A stretch of 64,000 nt of DNA from Marinomonas communis. Lineage in GTDB: Bacteria > Pseudomonadota > Gammaproteobacteria > Pseudomonadales > Marinomonadaceae. The stretch is taken from positions 832,902-896,901 of the forward strand of contig NZ_SNZA01000001.1 in NCBI RefSeq assembly GCF_004363305.1, given 5' to 3'. A program made the translations under genes and the position numbers. Positions 48,974 to 57,942 of this stretch are shown here, piece after piece. Below the pieces are notes generated by a model, which was given only the letters and a program-made list of their open reading frames with translations, was not told the origin of the DNA and searched no databases. Numbering within the stretch: position 1 is the stretch's first letter; every line of letters starts with the position of its first letter.

Positions 48974-49008
48974 GGCCGCAGTGACGCCATCACTGCGGCC
49001 TTTCTTTT
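48974..49008 (+). terminator. Orphan + strand intrinsic terminator
   Basis: A perfect 10-bp GC-rich stem (48974-48983 with 48991-49000, 7-nt loop) is followed by TTTCTTTTA on the + strand. All genes around it are on the minus strand, and on that strand no T run follows. It overlaps the acpH stop. This implies an unseen + strand transcript upstream. Confidence 0.75.
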
Positions 49009-49598
49009 ATATGATCCACTCCTTCAGAGAAATCCATGGCTTGCACATAATCCAAAACGTCTGGGTAAAGAATTTCAAAGGGCTTTCGGCTCTGCTCCAA
49101 CAACAATGGTAGCTCTTGAATAAAAGGCTCTAAATAATGACCCAAAGTCCACCTGCGCTGAATAGAGCGTAACGCTCTTTCAACTCCCTGTTGTGTCCCT
49201 AAATCAGATAGCCAATTTCTTTGTTCGAGTGAGCTAATCATGGCCTGTAATCTTTGAGGGCAATTCTCTTTATCTTCCCTTAAAGCTGAAACCGCTGTGT
49301 CGGCAAATCGCTCAAAAGACACTTGTTCAAAGTGCCCCCATGAACGAACCAACCAATAATCCATGACCACATCCTGAACAATGCCAGCAAATCGCCTACG
49401 CCCTTTTCTTGGTAGACTTTTAAACGCTAGTGACTGCGGATGCGCATCCACAAATGTGTCGACAGCCTGATGCAGGCGCCACCCGGTGACCAAATCCTGT
49501 TGTTCATTATTCGGTAACCAAGGGAAATCGCCGAGCAAATTGCCCGCATAAGAAGTGTCGGTCACTTTAGCGATGTGTAAATGCGCAATGTAGTTCAC
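48990..49598 (-). CDS. acpH: Acyl carrier protein phosphodiesterase
   Basis: 202 residues, starting at GTG. MNYIAHLHIAKVTDTSYAGNLLGDF, GWRLHQAVDTFVDAHPQ and GRRRFAGIVQDVVMDYWLVRSWGHF match AcpH (DUF479, HD-like metal site). It removes the 4'-phosphopantetheine from ACP. Divergent from dbpA. Confidence 0.88.
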   Translation of the reverse strand: MNYIAHLHIAKVTDTSYAGNLLGDFPWLPNNEQQDLVTGWRLHQAVDTFVDAHPQSLAFKSLPRKGRRRFAGIVQDVVMDYWLVRSWGHFEQVSFERFADTAVSALREDKENCPQRLQAMISSLEQRNWLSDLGTQQGVERALRSIQRRWTLGHYLEPFIQELPLLLEQSRKPFEILYPDVLDYVQAMDFSEGVDHIKERPQ

Positions 49599-49699
49599 AA
49601 TGTTTAACCATAAATTTCAGTCTGTCTTACCTGCTATAAATAGTGACGCTTCGCAAAATTTGCTAGACTGCGAAAAATTTTTATCATTTAGGTACGCAT

Positions 49700-51085
49700 T
49701 TGAACGCTCCGACCAATATTTCGCCTGCGGGCATCCTGCCTGCAAAGCTGACAAAACTGCTTGCAGACATGGGCATCCAAGATTTCACTCCGATCCAACA
49801 GCAAGCTTTACCAGACGTCATTGATGGCAAAGATGTCATGGCACAAGCACAAACCGGTAGTGGTAAAACACTGGCGTTTGCCATTGGCTTAATTCTGCGA
49901 CTTAATCCTCGCTACTTTGGTTGCCAAAGTTTGGTGCTTTGCCCTACTCGTGAGCTCGCTGATCAAGTCGCTAAAGAGATTCGTAAAGTTGCGCGCTACC
50001 TAGAGAACATCAAAGTGCTAACACTTTGCGGTGGTATGCCATTCGGCCCGCAAATTGCGTCCCTTGAGCACGGTGCTCACGTGGTTGTGGGCACCCCTGG
50101 TCGTATCATGGAGCATTTGCGTAAAGGCAATTTAGACATTTCTGGCATTAGCACACTCGTTTTGGATGAAGCGGATCGTATGCTGGACATGGGCTTTATT
50201 GATAGCATTCGCGATATCGTTGAGCTAACACCTAAAAGTCGACAGACCTTATTGTTCTCAGCCACTTACAGCGACAACATTGCCAGTATCCGTGATGAAT
50301 TCCTTCGCCAACCACGCTTTATCAAGGTTGAAGCAGAGGAAAGCTCAAAGCCCAATATTGATCAATATTTTGTGAGAGCTAACAACAGCGACAAACCAAA
50401 CCGTTTGCTGGATACATTGGCGCACTTTGAGCCTTCTCAGGTCATTGTTTTCTGTAACACCAAGGCGGAATGTGATGACGTTGCAGCGTGGTTAACCGAC
50501 CACGATATCAGTGCCCTCGCGATACATGGTGATTTTGAGCAGAAACAACGTGACCAAGTGTTGGTGCGTTTCTCAAACCGAAGCTGTTCAGTACTAGTGG
50601 CGACAGACGTGGCAGCTCGTGGTATCGATGTGAAAGAGATTGACCTCGTCATAAACTACGACACTACACGAGACATCGATGTGCACACGCACCGAATTGG
50701 CCGAACTGGCCGTGCTGGTGCACAAGGTATTGCTGTTAGCTTCATTACTGAGCGTGAAGACTACAAATTGGCAGACATTGCCGCGCGCTTTGACATTGAG
50801 CCAGAGTTCCTGCAAATGGGCATCTGCCCAGGCAATTTTTCACTACAGCCGGACGTCGCTACCATTGCCTTTGATGCAGGTAAAAAGAATAAGCTGCGAG
50901 CTGGGGATATTCTTGGTGCGCTAACCGCAGGACTTGGTCTTGAAAAAAGTGCGGTAGGTAAAATTGATATTTTCGACTTCCAAGCCTATGTCGCAATTGA
51001 AAAACAACAAGCACGCCAAGTCGTCAAAGCCCTTTCTACCAAGAAAATTAAGGGCCGCACCATCAAATCTCGAGTGCTGCGCTAA
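49700..51085 (+). CDS. dbpA: ATP-dependent RNA helicase DbpA
   Basis: 461 residues starting at TTG 49700 with AGGT 6 nt before. Helicase motifs AQTGSGKT, PTRELADQV, DEADRMLDMGF, SATYS, and HRIGRTGRAGAQG are complete. The C-terminal RNA-recognition domain (KLRAGDILGALTAGLGL, VGKIDIFDFQAYVAI, KIKGRTIKSRVLR) identifies DbpA, which binds hairpin 92 of 23S rRNA. Confidence 0.95.
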   Translation: MNAPTNISPAGILPAKLTKLLADMGIQDFTPIQQQALPDVIDGKDVMAQAQTGSGKTLAFAIGLILRLNPRYFGCQSLVLCPTRELADQVAKEIRKVARYLENIKVLTLCGGMPFGPQIASLEHGAHVVVGTPGRIMEHLRKGNLDISGISTLVLDEADRMLDMGFIDSIRDIVELTPKSRQTLLFSATYSDNIASIRDEFLRQPRFIKVEAEESSKPNIDQYFVRANNSDKPNRLLDTLAHFEPSQVIVFCNTKAECDDVAAWLTDHDISALAIHGDFEQKQRDQVLVRFSNRSCSVLVATDVAARGIDVKEIDLVINYDTTRDIDVHTHRIGRTGRAGAQGIAVSFITEREDYKLADIAARFDIEPEFLQMGICPGNFSLQPDVATIAFDAGKKNKLRAGDILGALTAGLGLEKSAVGKIDIFDFQAYVAIEKQQARQVVKALSTKKIKGRTIKSRVLR

Positions 51086-51087
51086 GC

Positions 51088-51459
51088 ATGATGAAGTGGT
51101 CTTGGTTGTTTGACTCGCGAACCCAATGGCTTGGGTTCGCATTGGGCGCCCTGATTGTTCTGTTGGGGACATTAATGCCTGCCTCTTCTCTTGGTTCACC
51201 ACCTGGCTCGGACAAGCTTCACCATATTCTTGGATTTGGCTGCTGGGCCGGTTTATGTGCATTCGGCCCCAGCAAACGTTTTTATAGCCTGGCTATCCTG
51301 ATCGTTTTCGCCGGTGGCTTGATTGAAATCATTCAGCCTTATGTAAATCGATATGGGGACTGGTACGACTTTTTAGCCGATGCAATCGGTGTCGCACTTG
51401 CCTGTGTTTTTCATCTCATTGTCTGCTTCTTTAAAAAGCGTGGTACAGATACTGCATAG
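51088..51459 (+). CDS. VanZ-family small membrane protein
   Basis: 123 residues with about four membrane helices. SDKLHHILGFGCWAG and GGLIEIIQPYVNRYGDWYDFLADAIGVAL are the VanZ-like signature. No antibiotic-resistance genes are nearby, so a role in resistance is not implied. Two bases after dbpA and probably co-translated. Confidence 0.85.
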   Translation: MMKWSWLFDSRTQWLGFALGALIVLLGTLMPASSLGSPPGSDKLHHILGFGCWAGLCAFGPSKRFYSLAILIVFAGGLIEIIQPYVNRYGDWYDFLADAIGVALACVFHLIVCFFKKRGTDTA

Positions 51460-51515
51460 GGTTTAACACGATGATTCGTGTTAAACCCACCTAACAATAA
51501 TTAGGGAGTATCAGG

Positions 51516-52799
51516 ATGACCAGCTCAACTACAGCGCATACCCAACTATTGCACTCGTTGTTCGAAGCCGCATTGGATGTGGCCCAACCTAATCGATGTG
51601 TTCCAAGACATATGCCCAGCCCCGTCGCAGGTAAAACCATCGTCATTGGCGCAGGAAAAGCATCTGCCGCCATGGCTCAATCTTTTGAACAAAACTGGAA
51701 AGGTGAACTTAGCGGTCTCGTGGTCACACGATACGGTTACGCAGTCCCTTGTGAACAAATTAACATCGTCGAAGCAGCCCACCCAATCCCTGATGAAAAT
51801 GGCCTAAATGCCGCACAAGCCATGCTTGATTTAGTCAGCAATCTGACCGATCAAGACCAAGTGGTCGTGTTAATTTCGGGCGGTGGTTCCGCATTACTGC
51901 CTCTTCCCTATGAAGATATGACATTAAAGGAAAAGCAAGACGTTAATAATGCATTGCTAAGATGTGGCGCGAACATTGTTGAAATCAATACTGTGCGCAG
52001 ACACCTCTCTAAAATCAAAGGGGGGCGTCTAGCGGCTGCGTGTTACCCGGCAAAAGTCACCACACTTTTGATTTCAGATGTGCCGGGCGACGATCTGTCT
52101 GCCATAGCATCCGGTCCGACCATCGCTGATAGCACGACTTGTTTGGACGCTTTGGCTATTTTAGATAAATACCAGATAGCCATAAACGATCGTATTCGTG
52201 AGCAATTGCTAAAAGGCACTTATGAAAGCATTAAGCCAAATGATGAACGCCTTGCTTTGGCAACAACCAAGCTGATTGCCACACCACAAATGGCATTAGA
52301 AGCCGCGGCAAAAAGGGCTCAAGAGCTTGGTATTAATAGCCTGATTTTAGGGGATAGTATTGAAGGCGAGGCCAAAGAAGTCGCAAAAGTGATGGCCGGT
52401 ATCACTCGTCAAGTGAGAACCTTTGGTCAACCCATTAAGCCACCTTGCTTACTCTTATCCGGTGGTGAAACCACTGTTACCCTATCGGGCAACGGAGTCG
52501 GTGGTCGAAATGTCGAATTCCTGCTTGCCTTGGCCATACAGCTCCAAGGCCAAAGCGGCATCTCTGCTATTGCTTGTGATACCGACGGTGTGGACGGAGC
52601 CGCTGACATTGCAGGTGCTATCATCACTGAGCACTCCTTAAATGACGCAGATAAGAAAGGTTTAGATGCTAACGCTTTTCTTATGAATAATGACGCCCAC
52701 ACATTTTTTGAAAAAATTGGTCAATCCGTCGTGACAGGACCAACGATGACCAATGTTAATGACTTCCGAGCAATATTTATTGATACACTGCCAACCTAA
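51516..52799 (+). CDS. Glycerate 2-kinase (GckA/TtuD, MOFRL family)
   Basis: 427 residues. N-terminal IVIGAGKASAAMAQSFE, VLISGGGSALLPLP, VNTVRRHLSKIKGGRLAAAC and LISDVPGDDLSAIASGPT, then MOFRL-type C-terminus LLSGGETTVTLSGNGVGGRNVEFLLALA and ACDTDGVDG. Often labelled hydroxypyruvate reductase in older annotation, but this family phosphorylates glycerate to 2-phosphoglycerate. SD AGGGAG. Confidence 0.9.
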   Translation: MTSSTTAHTQLLHSLFEAALDVAQPNRCVPRHMPSPVAGKTIVIGAGKASAAMAQSFEQNWKGELSGLVVTRYGYAVPCEQINIVEAAHPIPDENGLNAAQAMLDLVSNLTDQDQVVVLISGGGSALLPLPYEDMTLKEKQDVNNALLRCGANIVEINTVRRHLSKIKGGRLAAACYPAKVTTLLISDVPGDDLSAIASGPTIADSTTCLDALAILDKYQIAINDRIREQLLKGTYESIKPNDERLALATTKLIATPQMALEAAAKRAQELGINSLILGDSIEGEAKEVAKVMAGITRQVRTFGQPIKPPCLLLSGGETTVTLSGNGVGGRNVEFLLALAIQLQGQSGISAIACDTDGVDGAADIAGAIITEHSLNDADKKGLDANAFLMNNDAHTFFEKIGQSVVTGPTMTNVNDFRAIFIDTLPT

Positions 52800-52911
52800 T
52801 CGCCTCCAATTGAGCGGGCAAAGAGATGCTCGCTCATTGACTAAAACTAAACAATCGGTCAAAGTCTTTGCCCGACGAATTTTTTCCCTTTATTTCAACT
52901 AGTGAGACAAC

Positions 52912-54219
52912 ATGGCAACGATTAAAGCATGGCGCTCCGCCATCCTGCATTGCACCGCAAACCCAACTGAAGTCGGCACAGAGCAAGCCTTCGAGTATTT
53001 CGAAGATGGATTGCTCGTGGTTAAAGACGGTATCATTCAAGCGTTAGGAAATGCGGAAGAACAGATTGCCCTATTGGACTCGACGATCGAAGTTGAACAC
53101 CACCCTGATGCGCTGATTGTTCCAGGCTTTGTCGACACCCACATTCACTATCCACAAAGCGACATGATCGCCTCTTATGGCGAACAGTTGTTAGATTGGC
53201 TTAATAACTACACTTTCCCTGAAGAAAGTAAATTTGCCGATAAACAATATGCAAGCGACGTTGCTGAACGTTTTCTCGCCGAACTGCTACGTAACGGTAC
53301 GACCACAGCTCTGGTCTTTGGTACGGTTCATAAGCAATCGGTTGACGCATTCTTTGAAGCTGCACTCCCTCTTAACCTGCGTATGATCTGCGGTAAAGTC
53401 ATGATGGATCGCCATGCCCCTGACTATTTGACCGACACACCGGAAACCGCTTATGAAGACTCTAAAGAGCTGATCGAACGTTGGCATAATCACGGTCGCT
53501 TACACTATGCTGTGACACCTCGTTTTGCGCCGACATCTACATCAGAGCAACTTTCTGCCGCCGGCAAGCTGTTATCTGAATACGATGATCTTTATATGCA
53601 CACACACCTTTCTGAAAATCGACAAGAGTGTAGCTGGGTTCAAGAGTTGTTCCCTGACTCTAAAAACTACTTAGATGTTTACGATCAACACCAGTTGCTA
53701 AGTGAACGCTCTGTTTTCGCCCATGGTATTCATCTATGTGATCAAGAATACAACCGCCTTAGCAAAACAGGCTCTGCAATCGCCTTCTGCCCAACTTCAA
53801 ACCTCTTCCTTGGCAGTGGGCTGTTCAACTTAGAAAAAGCCGAATTGCATAAAGTGAACGTGGGTATGGGAACCGATGTGGGAGGCGGCACCAGCTTTTC
53901 AATGTTCAGCACACTGAACGAAGCTTACAAAGTGATCCAAATGCAGGGCCAAAACTTAGATCCGATTAAATCCTTCTACTTAGCTACGTTAGGTGGGGCA
54001 AAGGCCCTAAGACTGGATGACAAGGTGGGTAACTTAGCCATAGGCAGTGAAGCCGATTTCGTCATCCTAGATAAACAAGCAACGCCTTTACTAAGTAAAC
54101 GCTTAGAACGTGCCAAAGACATCAAAGATACCTTGTTTGCCTTGATGATTCTGGCCGATGATCGAGCTATCCAAGCCACCTATGCGATGGGCCACTGTGT
54201 CCATCAAAGAGACGCTTAA
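52912..54219 (+). CDS. guaD: Guanine deaminase
   Basis: 435-residue amidohydrolase. PGFVDTHIHYPQSDMI (HxH metal site), MHTHLSENRQEC, FAHGIHL and GTDVGGGTSFSM mark the family, with PQ after HIHY typical of guanine deaminases. It converts guanine to xanthine in purine catabolism. It follows the glycerate kinase gene by 112 nt but the link is not obvious. Confidence 0.93.
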   Translation: MATIKAWRSAILHCTANPTEVGTEQAFEYFEDGLLVVKDGIIQALGNAEEQIALLDSTIEVEHHPDALIVPGFVDTHIHYPQSDMIASYGEQLLDWLNNYTFPEESKFADKQYASDVAERFLAELLRNGTTTALVFGTVHKQSVDAFFEAALPLNLRMICGKVMMDRHAPDYLTDTPETAYEDSKELIERWHNHGRLHYAVTPRFAPTSTSEQLSAAGKLLSEYDDLYMHTHLSENRQECSWVQELFPDSKNYLDVYDQHQLLSERSVFAHGIHLCDQEYNRLSKTGSAIAFCPTSNLFLGSGLFNLEKAELHKVNVGMGTDVGGGTSFSMFSTLNEAYKVIQMQGQNLDPIKSFYLATLGGAKALRLDDKVGNLAIGSEADFVILDKQATPLLSKRLERAKDIKDTLFALMILADDRAIQATYAMGHCVHQRDA

Positions 54220-54227
54220 GCCTTAAA

Positions 54228-54256
54228 AGGGCCTGATAAAACGAATGTCAGGCCCT
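54228..54256. terminator. Bidirectional terminator between guaD and the alkaline phosphatase gene
   Basis: A 9-bp stem (54228-54236 with 54248-54256, 11-nt loop). On the minus strand a TTTTAAGG follows, so it mainly ends the alkaline phosphatase transcript. Confidence 0.8.
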
Positions 54257-54270
54257 GATCTGACCTACTG

Positions 54271-55845
54271 TTATTGAACAGCGTCCATCAAGAATTGGCC
54301 AATTTTTGAATGATGCTGTATAGAAGACACTGGCAAAATCTGTGCAGCTGGTCCCCAAGCAAATACATTCACTGGCGTACTCGTATGAGTCCCCGTTCCC
54401 CACACTGTATTTTGTGCTGTCGCCTGTACACGACCCAATAAATTACCTCGGTCGTTGTATGGGAAGAAAGCATCAAAGTCATGAATTGCAGGAATGGTCT
54501 CAGCACTTAAGTAGCTATGGTCATGCGTATGATAAGGATTAGGCTTATCTTGTAACACTTCCTCAGCTTGTGCCAACGTGATATCAAACTCAGAATTCTG
54601 ATTGACGACTTTTTGTAGGTTAGCGGCCGTATGTTCTGATTCAGGTAACGCTTCGAACTCCGCTAGGATGTCGTAATAGCTTTTCTTCTGGTTGTATAAA
54701 CCATCAAGGATATCAAAGCTCCCGAAATTGAACTTTGGCGCATAATCCGCGGCTTGGAACGCAACGCCATCTTTTTTCTGTGGTGCCGGAAGATCGTTAG
54801 AAGAGTAACTAAATCCAAATGAGCCCGTTTCATGATCCGCTGTGACTACGACAATGGTATCGTCTCGATCTTTTGCCCAGTCATATACCACTTGGATTGC
54901 TTCATCAAACTTCAGCAGTTCATGCAACATAGTGCCTGCATCATTTGAATGAGCGGCCCAGTCGATCTGCCCACCTTCGATCATCAAAAAGAATCCATCT
55001 TCATCCTTTTCTAGCACGGACAGTGCCTTTAAAGTCATTTCCTTCAACGATGGCTGAGTTCGTGATTCGTCAGACTTTGACTGGCTGTAACGAATGCCAT
55101 CCATCATGCCTGAGTAAGCAAATAAACCAAGTAGTTTGCCCGAATCAGACGCTTCAAGTTGATCTTTATTAAATGCTAGGCCATAGCCCTTTTCTTGCGC
55201 TTCAAGCAATAAATTACGCTCGTCTTTACGCTTTGATTTTAAGTAAACATCACCACCCGTTAGCTCTGTAAGCTGCTGATATACTTCACCCTTTTCATTA
55301 GTAGATTCAGGTATCCAATAGCGTAAGCCTCCAGACAGCATAACATCTGGGCCTGTGTTCAGCATGTCAACGGCTATTTCATTTTCATAAGAACGATGTG
55401 GCTGATGGGCTGCAAAAGCAGCAGGAGTAGCGTGTGTTAAACGCGTATCAGACACTAGGCCTGTCGCTTTACCCAAACGTTTGGCTTTTTCTAAAACGGT
55501 TTCTACGACATTACCGTCTGCGTCGATACCAATGACTTCAGAACCGGTCAATACTCCTGTCGCTAGCTGAGTCGCAGAACAGGCTGAGTCGACAACAATC
55601 GCATCCGTCGGATAAGTCAATGACGAGCCGACGACGCCATCTTGTGCCAATCTATGCAATGCCGTTGGCTTTCCTTGATAAATCGAGTGTGGTGCTTTTT
55701 GAGCATAGGTTTCCAGCATACCAACTTGCTGAGGCCCCATACCATCCCCAATCATGAGTATGACGTTTTTCACTTCTGCGGCGACGGCACTATATGACGC
55801 AACACATAGACCACCAGCAACTAATGCTTTCTTTATCGTATTCAT
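54271..55845 (-). CDS. phoA: Alkaline phosphatase
   Basis: 524 residues with a signal peptide (MNTIKKALVAGGLCVASYSAVA). Asp34 (MIGDGMG), nucleophile Ser87 (DSACSATQ), LTHATPAAFAAH, FFLMIEGGQIDWAAHSND, TADHETGSFGFS and GTHTSTPVNVFAWGP are in place. A long insert lies between the DHETG and GTHTS motifs, as in some marine alkaline phosphatases. It releases phosphate from phosphomonoesters in the periplasm or outside. A candidate Pho box lies upstream. Confidence 0.92.
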   Translation of the reverse strand: MNTIKKALVAGGLCVASYSAVAAEVKNVILMIGDGMGPQQVGMLETYAQKAPHSIYQGKPTALHRLAQDGVVGSSLTYPTDAIVVDSACSATQLATGVLTGSEVIGIDADGNVVETVLEKAKRLGKATGLVSDTRLTHATPAAFAAHQPHRSYENEIAVDMLNTGPDVMLSGGLRYWIPESTNEKGEVYQQLTELTGGDVYLKSKRKDERNLLLEAQEKGYGLAFNKDQLEASDSGKLLGLFAYSGMMDGIRYSQSKSDESRTQPSLKEMTLKALSVLEKDEDGFFLMIEGGQIDWAAHSNDAGTMLHELLKFDEAIQVVYDWAKDRDDTIVVVTADHETGSFGFSYSSNDLPAPQKKDGVAFQAADYAPKFNFGSFDILDGLYNQKKSYYDILAEFEALPESEHTAANLQKVVNQNSEFDITLAQAEEVLQDKPNPYHTHDHSYLSAETIPAIHDFDAFFPYNDRGNLLGRVQATAQNTVWGTGTHTSTPVNVFAWGPAAQILPVSSIQHHSKIGQFLMDAVQ

Positions 55846-55888
55846 ACTGTCCCTTTTTGTTTATTAAACGTTCAATTAAAAACGAATT

Positions 55889-55906
55889 ATTACACTATCA
55901 TTACAA
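55889..55906 (-). promoter_or_regulatory. Candidate Pho box upstream of phoA
   Basis: On the minus strand TTGTAAT-GATA-GTGTAAT gives two 7-bp half sites 4 bp apart, the spacing of PhoB sites (consensus CTGTCAT). The second half ends about 43 nt before the ATG. Matches at TGT and AT are good, but the C positions differ, so it is a candidate only. Confidence 0.5.
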
Positions 55907-56028
55907 CTCAAAGTTTTGAAGTGTTTATTTTTCGGGCAAAAAAGTATCAAAACACGACTATTCGCTCTGCCAGCTTCTCAGTAAAATACTGAGTCACTCT
56001 AGAAGTTTCCTAAGGAAGGGGACGATTG

Positions 56029-56550
56029 ATGAATAATGACGTAACCAAAGTAGCTCCTCCGTGCAGTAGTAAAATCCAACACATTTTAGAAAGTGCTGAC
56101 TTCTATGACGCATGGGAAGTTAGAGCCGCTGCACCCATGCTGACTCCCTTAGAGCAGTTTTTGAGAGTTGCTTCTAAGACCCCAAAATGGGTAGATAGCC
56201 TGATGGTACTGAGAAATAAAGTGGTCTCGCCGTTTGGGCTTAAAGATCTAGGAAAGCTGTCCAGTATCTCGCCTAACAAATCAAGCAAGGACTATGTCGC
56301 GGGAGATCGCGTTGGTATTTTTACTTTAATAGAACAGTCCGAAAATGAAGTGCTCTTAGGAGATGAAGACGAACACTTAAAAGTGGTTTTATCTCTTTAT
56401 CAAACACCGCTAGGAGATAATCAAACTCAAGTTACTATGACCACCGTCGTGCATGTGAAAAATATGCTAGGGCATCTTTACATGCTACCAGTGAAGCCAG
56501 CACATCATGTTATAGCGAAATCCATGACCAAGCTGATAGGTGAAAATTAG
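56029..56550 (+). CDS. DUF2867 family protein
   Basis: 173 residues from ATG 56029, with AAGGAAGGGG (56013-56020) as SD. FYDAWEVRAAAP, RNKVVSPFGLKDL, AGDRVGIFTLIEQSENEVLLGDEDEHL, VSLYQTP and TTVVHVKNMLGHLYMLPVKPAHHVIAKSM follow the DUF2867 pattern. Likely binds a hydrophobic molecule, but function unknown. 29 nt before the NIT-ANTAR gene. Confidence 0.78.
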   Translation: MNNDVTKVAPPCSSKIQHILESADFYDAWEVRAAAPMLTPLEQFLRVASKTPKWVDSLMVLRNKVVSPFGLKDLGKLSSISPNKSSKDYVAGDRVGIFTLIEQSENEVLLGDEDEHLKVVLSLYQTPLGDNQTQVTMTTVVHVKNMLGHLYMLPVKPAHHVIAKSMTKLIGEN

Positions 56551-56579
56551 GAACTGGAATAAAGCTTGCTAGGACTTAG

Positions 56580-57890
56580 TTGCCAGAAAAACTAAGAGTT
56601 ACATCCCCCTATATGAAAAGCATTCCAAGTACCGAAGATTTTTTACTCGCTGCCAAGCAATCAGAAATCAACGCGCTGAACCAACTCGCTACTAATTGCC
56701 GCTTAGTGGTCAGCGTGTCTGATTTCATTCATGAGCTTCAAAAAGAGAGAGGACTATCCAACTCCTACCTAGTCTCTCAAGGTAAACGTCTGCAAAAAGA
56801 GCGTATTGAAGAAATCGAAGCGATCGATCGCGCGCAGCAACAATTTATCGCCACCCTTAAGCCCCTAGATTTGAAACGCTGTGGTAGCTCCACTATTAGG
56901 CTATATCACAGCCTCGCTTATGTACTGCATTCCTTGGATGAGTTACCCCAAGTTCGAGAAAGTGTCAGCAATCAAGCCATCTCAGCCACAGACAACACGA
57001 AGTTTTTTAACCACCTTATCGCAGGGTTGCTAGCCGTTATTTTTGAGGCGGCGGATGTATCCAATGACCCTGATATCACCAAGGCGCTGATCGCTTTGTT
57101 TAACTTTGTGCAAGGCAAGGAATACGCTGGACAAGAAAGAGCCTGGGGCGTCATTGGTTTCACCAAAGGCTCATTTTCCAACTCAACGAAAGATCAAATC
57201 AAAGCATTGATGGACGCTCAGTTCGGCTGCTTTGATGCTTTTAACAACTTCAGTTCCGTCATCCCAGCAGCCCAATGGCGACAACTAGAAAGTGCTGAAG
57301 CGGCTTTTGAGATGGAGCGCATGCGCCAACTTATTGCCCGCTTCAAGACCGGTGATTCACTGCCTACAGCAATTGGCGAAGTCTGGTACCAAGCCGCAAC
57401 ATCGCGTATTGATGGTATGCAAGAAATCGTAAAAACTCTAACAGAAGAGTTGTCCAATGTTTGTCAGAGCAAAGTGAAGCAAGCCAGTGATGAGTTAAAA
57501 AATCACCAAGCTCATTTGGTATCCCTAGGAAATTATGAAGCTCCCCCAATGTCTGCACTTACTGCCATGGACAAACAGAGCTCGGATACAACTATCACCA
57601 TGAGTAATGGAGTCAATTTAAAACTTGCCCAATCCATTTATGATTTAGTGCAAAAACAAGCGGAGCATCTGCGAAAAGTCAGTGAAGAACTTACATTCGC
57701 CAAACAAACCCTCAATGAAAGGAAACTTATCGAAAAGGCCAAAGGTATTCTGATGAGCAGCCAAGGGGTGTCAGAAGAAGCCGCCTATAAACAGCTCCGT
57801 CAGGCAGCGATGGATGGAAACAAACGGATTATTGATATCGCCGATAACATTATCAGCGTTTCAAGCATGCTCAATTCACAACACGCCTAG
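56580..57890 (+). CDS. NIT-ANTAR antitermination protein, NasR-like
   Basis: 436 residues. Cytoplasmic NIT-type nitrate/nitrite sensor domain (~40-290, with HELQKERGLSNSYLVSQGKRL at its start) and C-terminal ANTAR RNA-binding domain (~375-430: IEKAKGILMSSQGVSEEAAYKQLRQAAMDGNKRIIDIADNII). NasR relieves termination of nitrate-assimilation genes when nitrate is present. No nas genes are in the window. TTG 56580 with AGGA at 56571-56574 is the likelier start; ATG 56613 is possible. Confidence 0.9.
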   Translation: MPEKLRVTSPYMKSIPSTEDFLLAAKQSEINALNQLATNCRLVVSVSDFIHELQKERGLSNSYLVSQGKRLQKERIEEIEAIDRAQQQFIATLKPLDLKRCGSSTIRLYHSLAYVLHSLDELPQVRESVSNQAISATDNTKFFNHLIAGLLAVIFEAADVSNDPDITKALIALFNFVQGKEYAGQERAWGVIGFTKGSFSNSTKDQIKALMDAQFGCFDAFNNFSSVIPAAQWRQLESAEAAFEMERMRQLIARFKTGDSLPTAIGEVWYQAATSRIDGMQEIVKTLTEELSNVCQSKVKQASDELKNHQAHLVSLGNYEAPPMSALTAMDKQSSDTTITMSNGVNLKLAQSIYDLVQKQAEHLRKVSEELTFAKQTLNERKLIEKAKGILMSSQGVSEEAAYKQLRQAAMDGNKRIIDIADNIISVSSMLNSQHA

Positions 57891-57897
57891 CTTTGCA

Positions 57898-57936
57898 CCA
57901 AAGTGGTGTACAGATTTATTCTCGGCACCACTTTGG
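57898..57936 (+). terminator. Hairpin after the NIT-ANTAR gene, possible weak terminator
   Basis: A perfect 11-bp stem (57898-57908 with 57926-57936) with a 17-nt loop, then AATGTTTT. The tract is weak for a standard intrinsic terminator. Confidence 0.5.
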
Positions 57937-57942
57937 AATGTT

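Noticed and set aside
48858-49123. Short + strand frames that cross the orphan terminator
   Set aside because: They run through the GC-rich hairpin into acpH antisense, have no SD, and look like low-complexity read-through.
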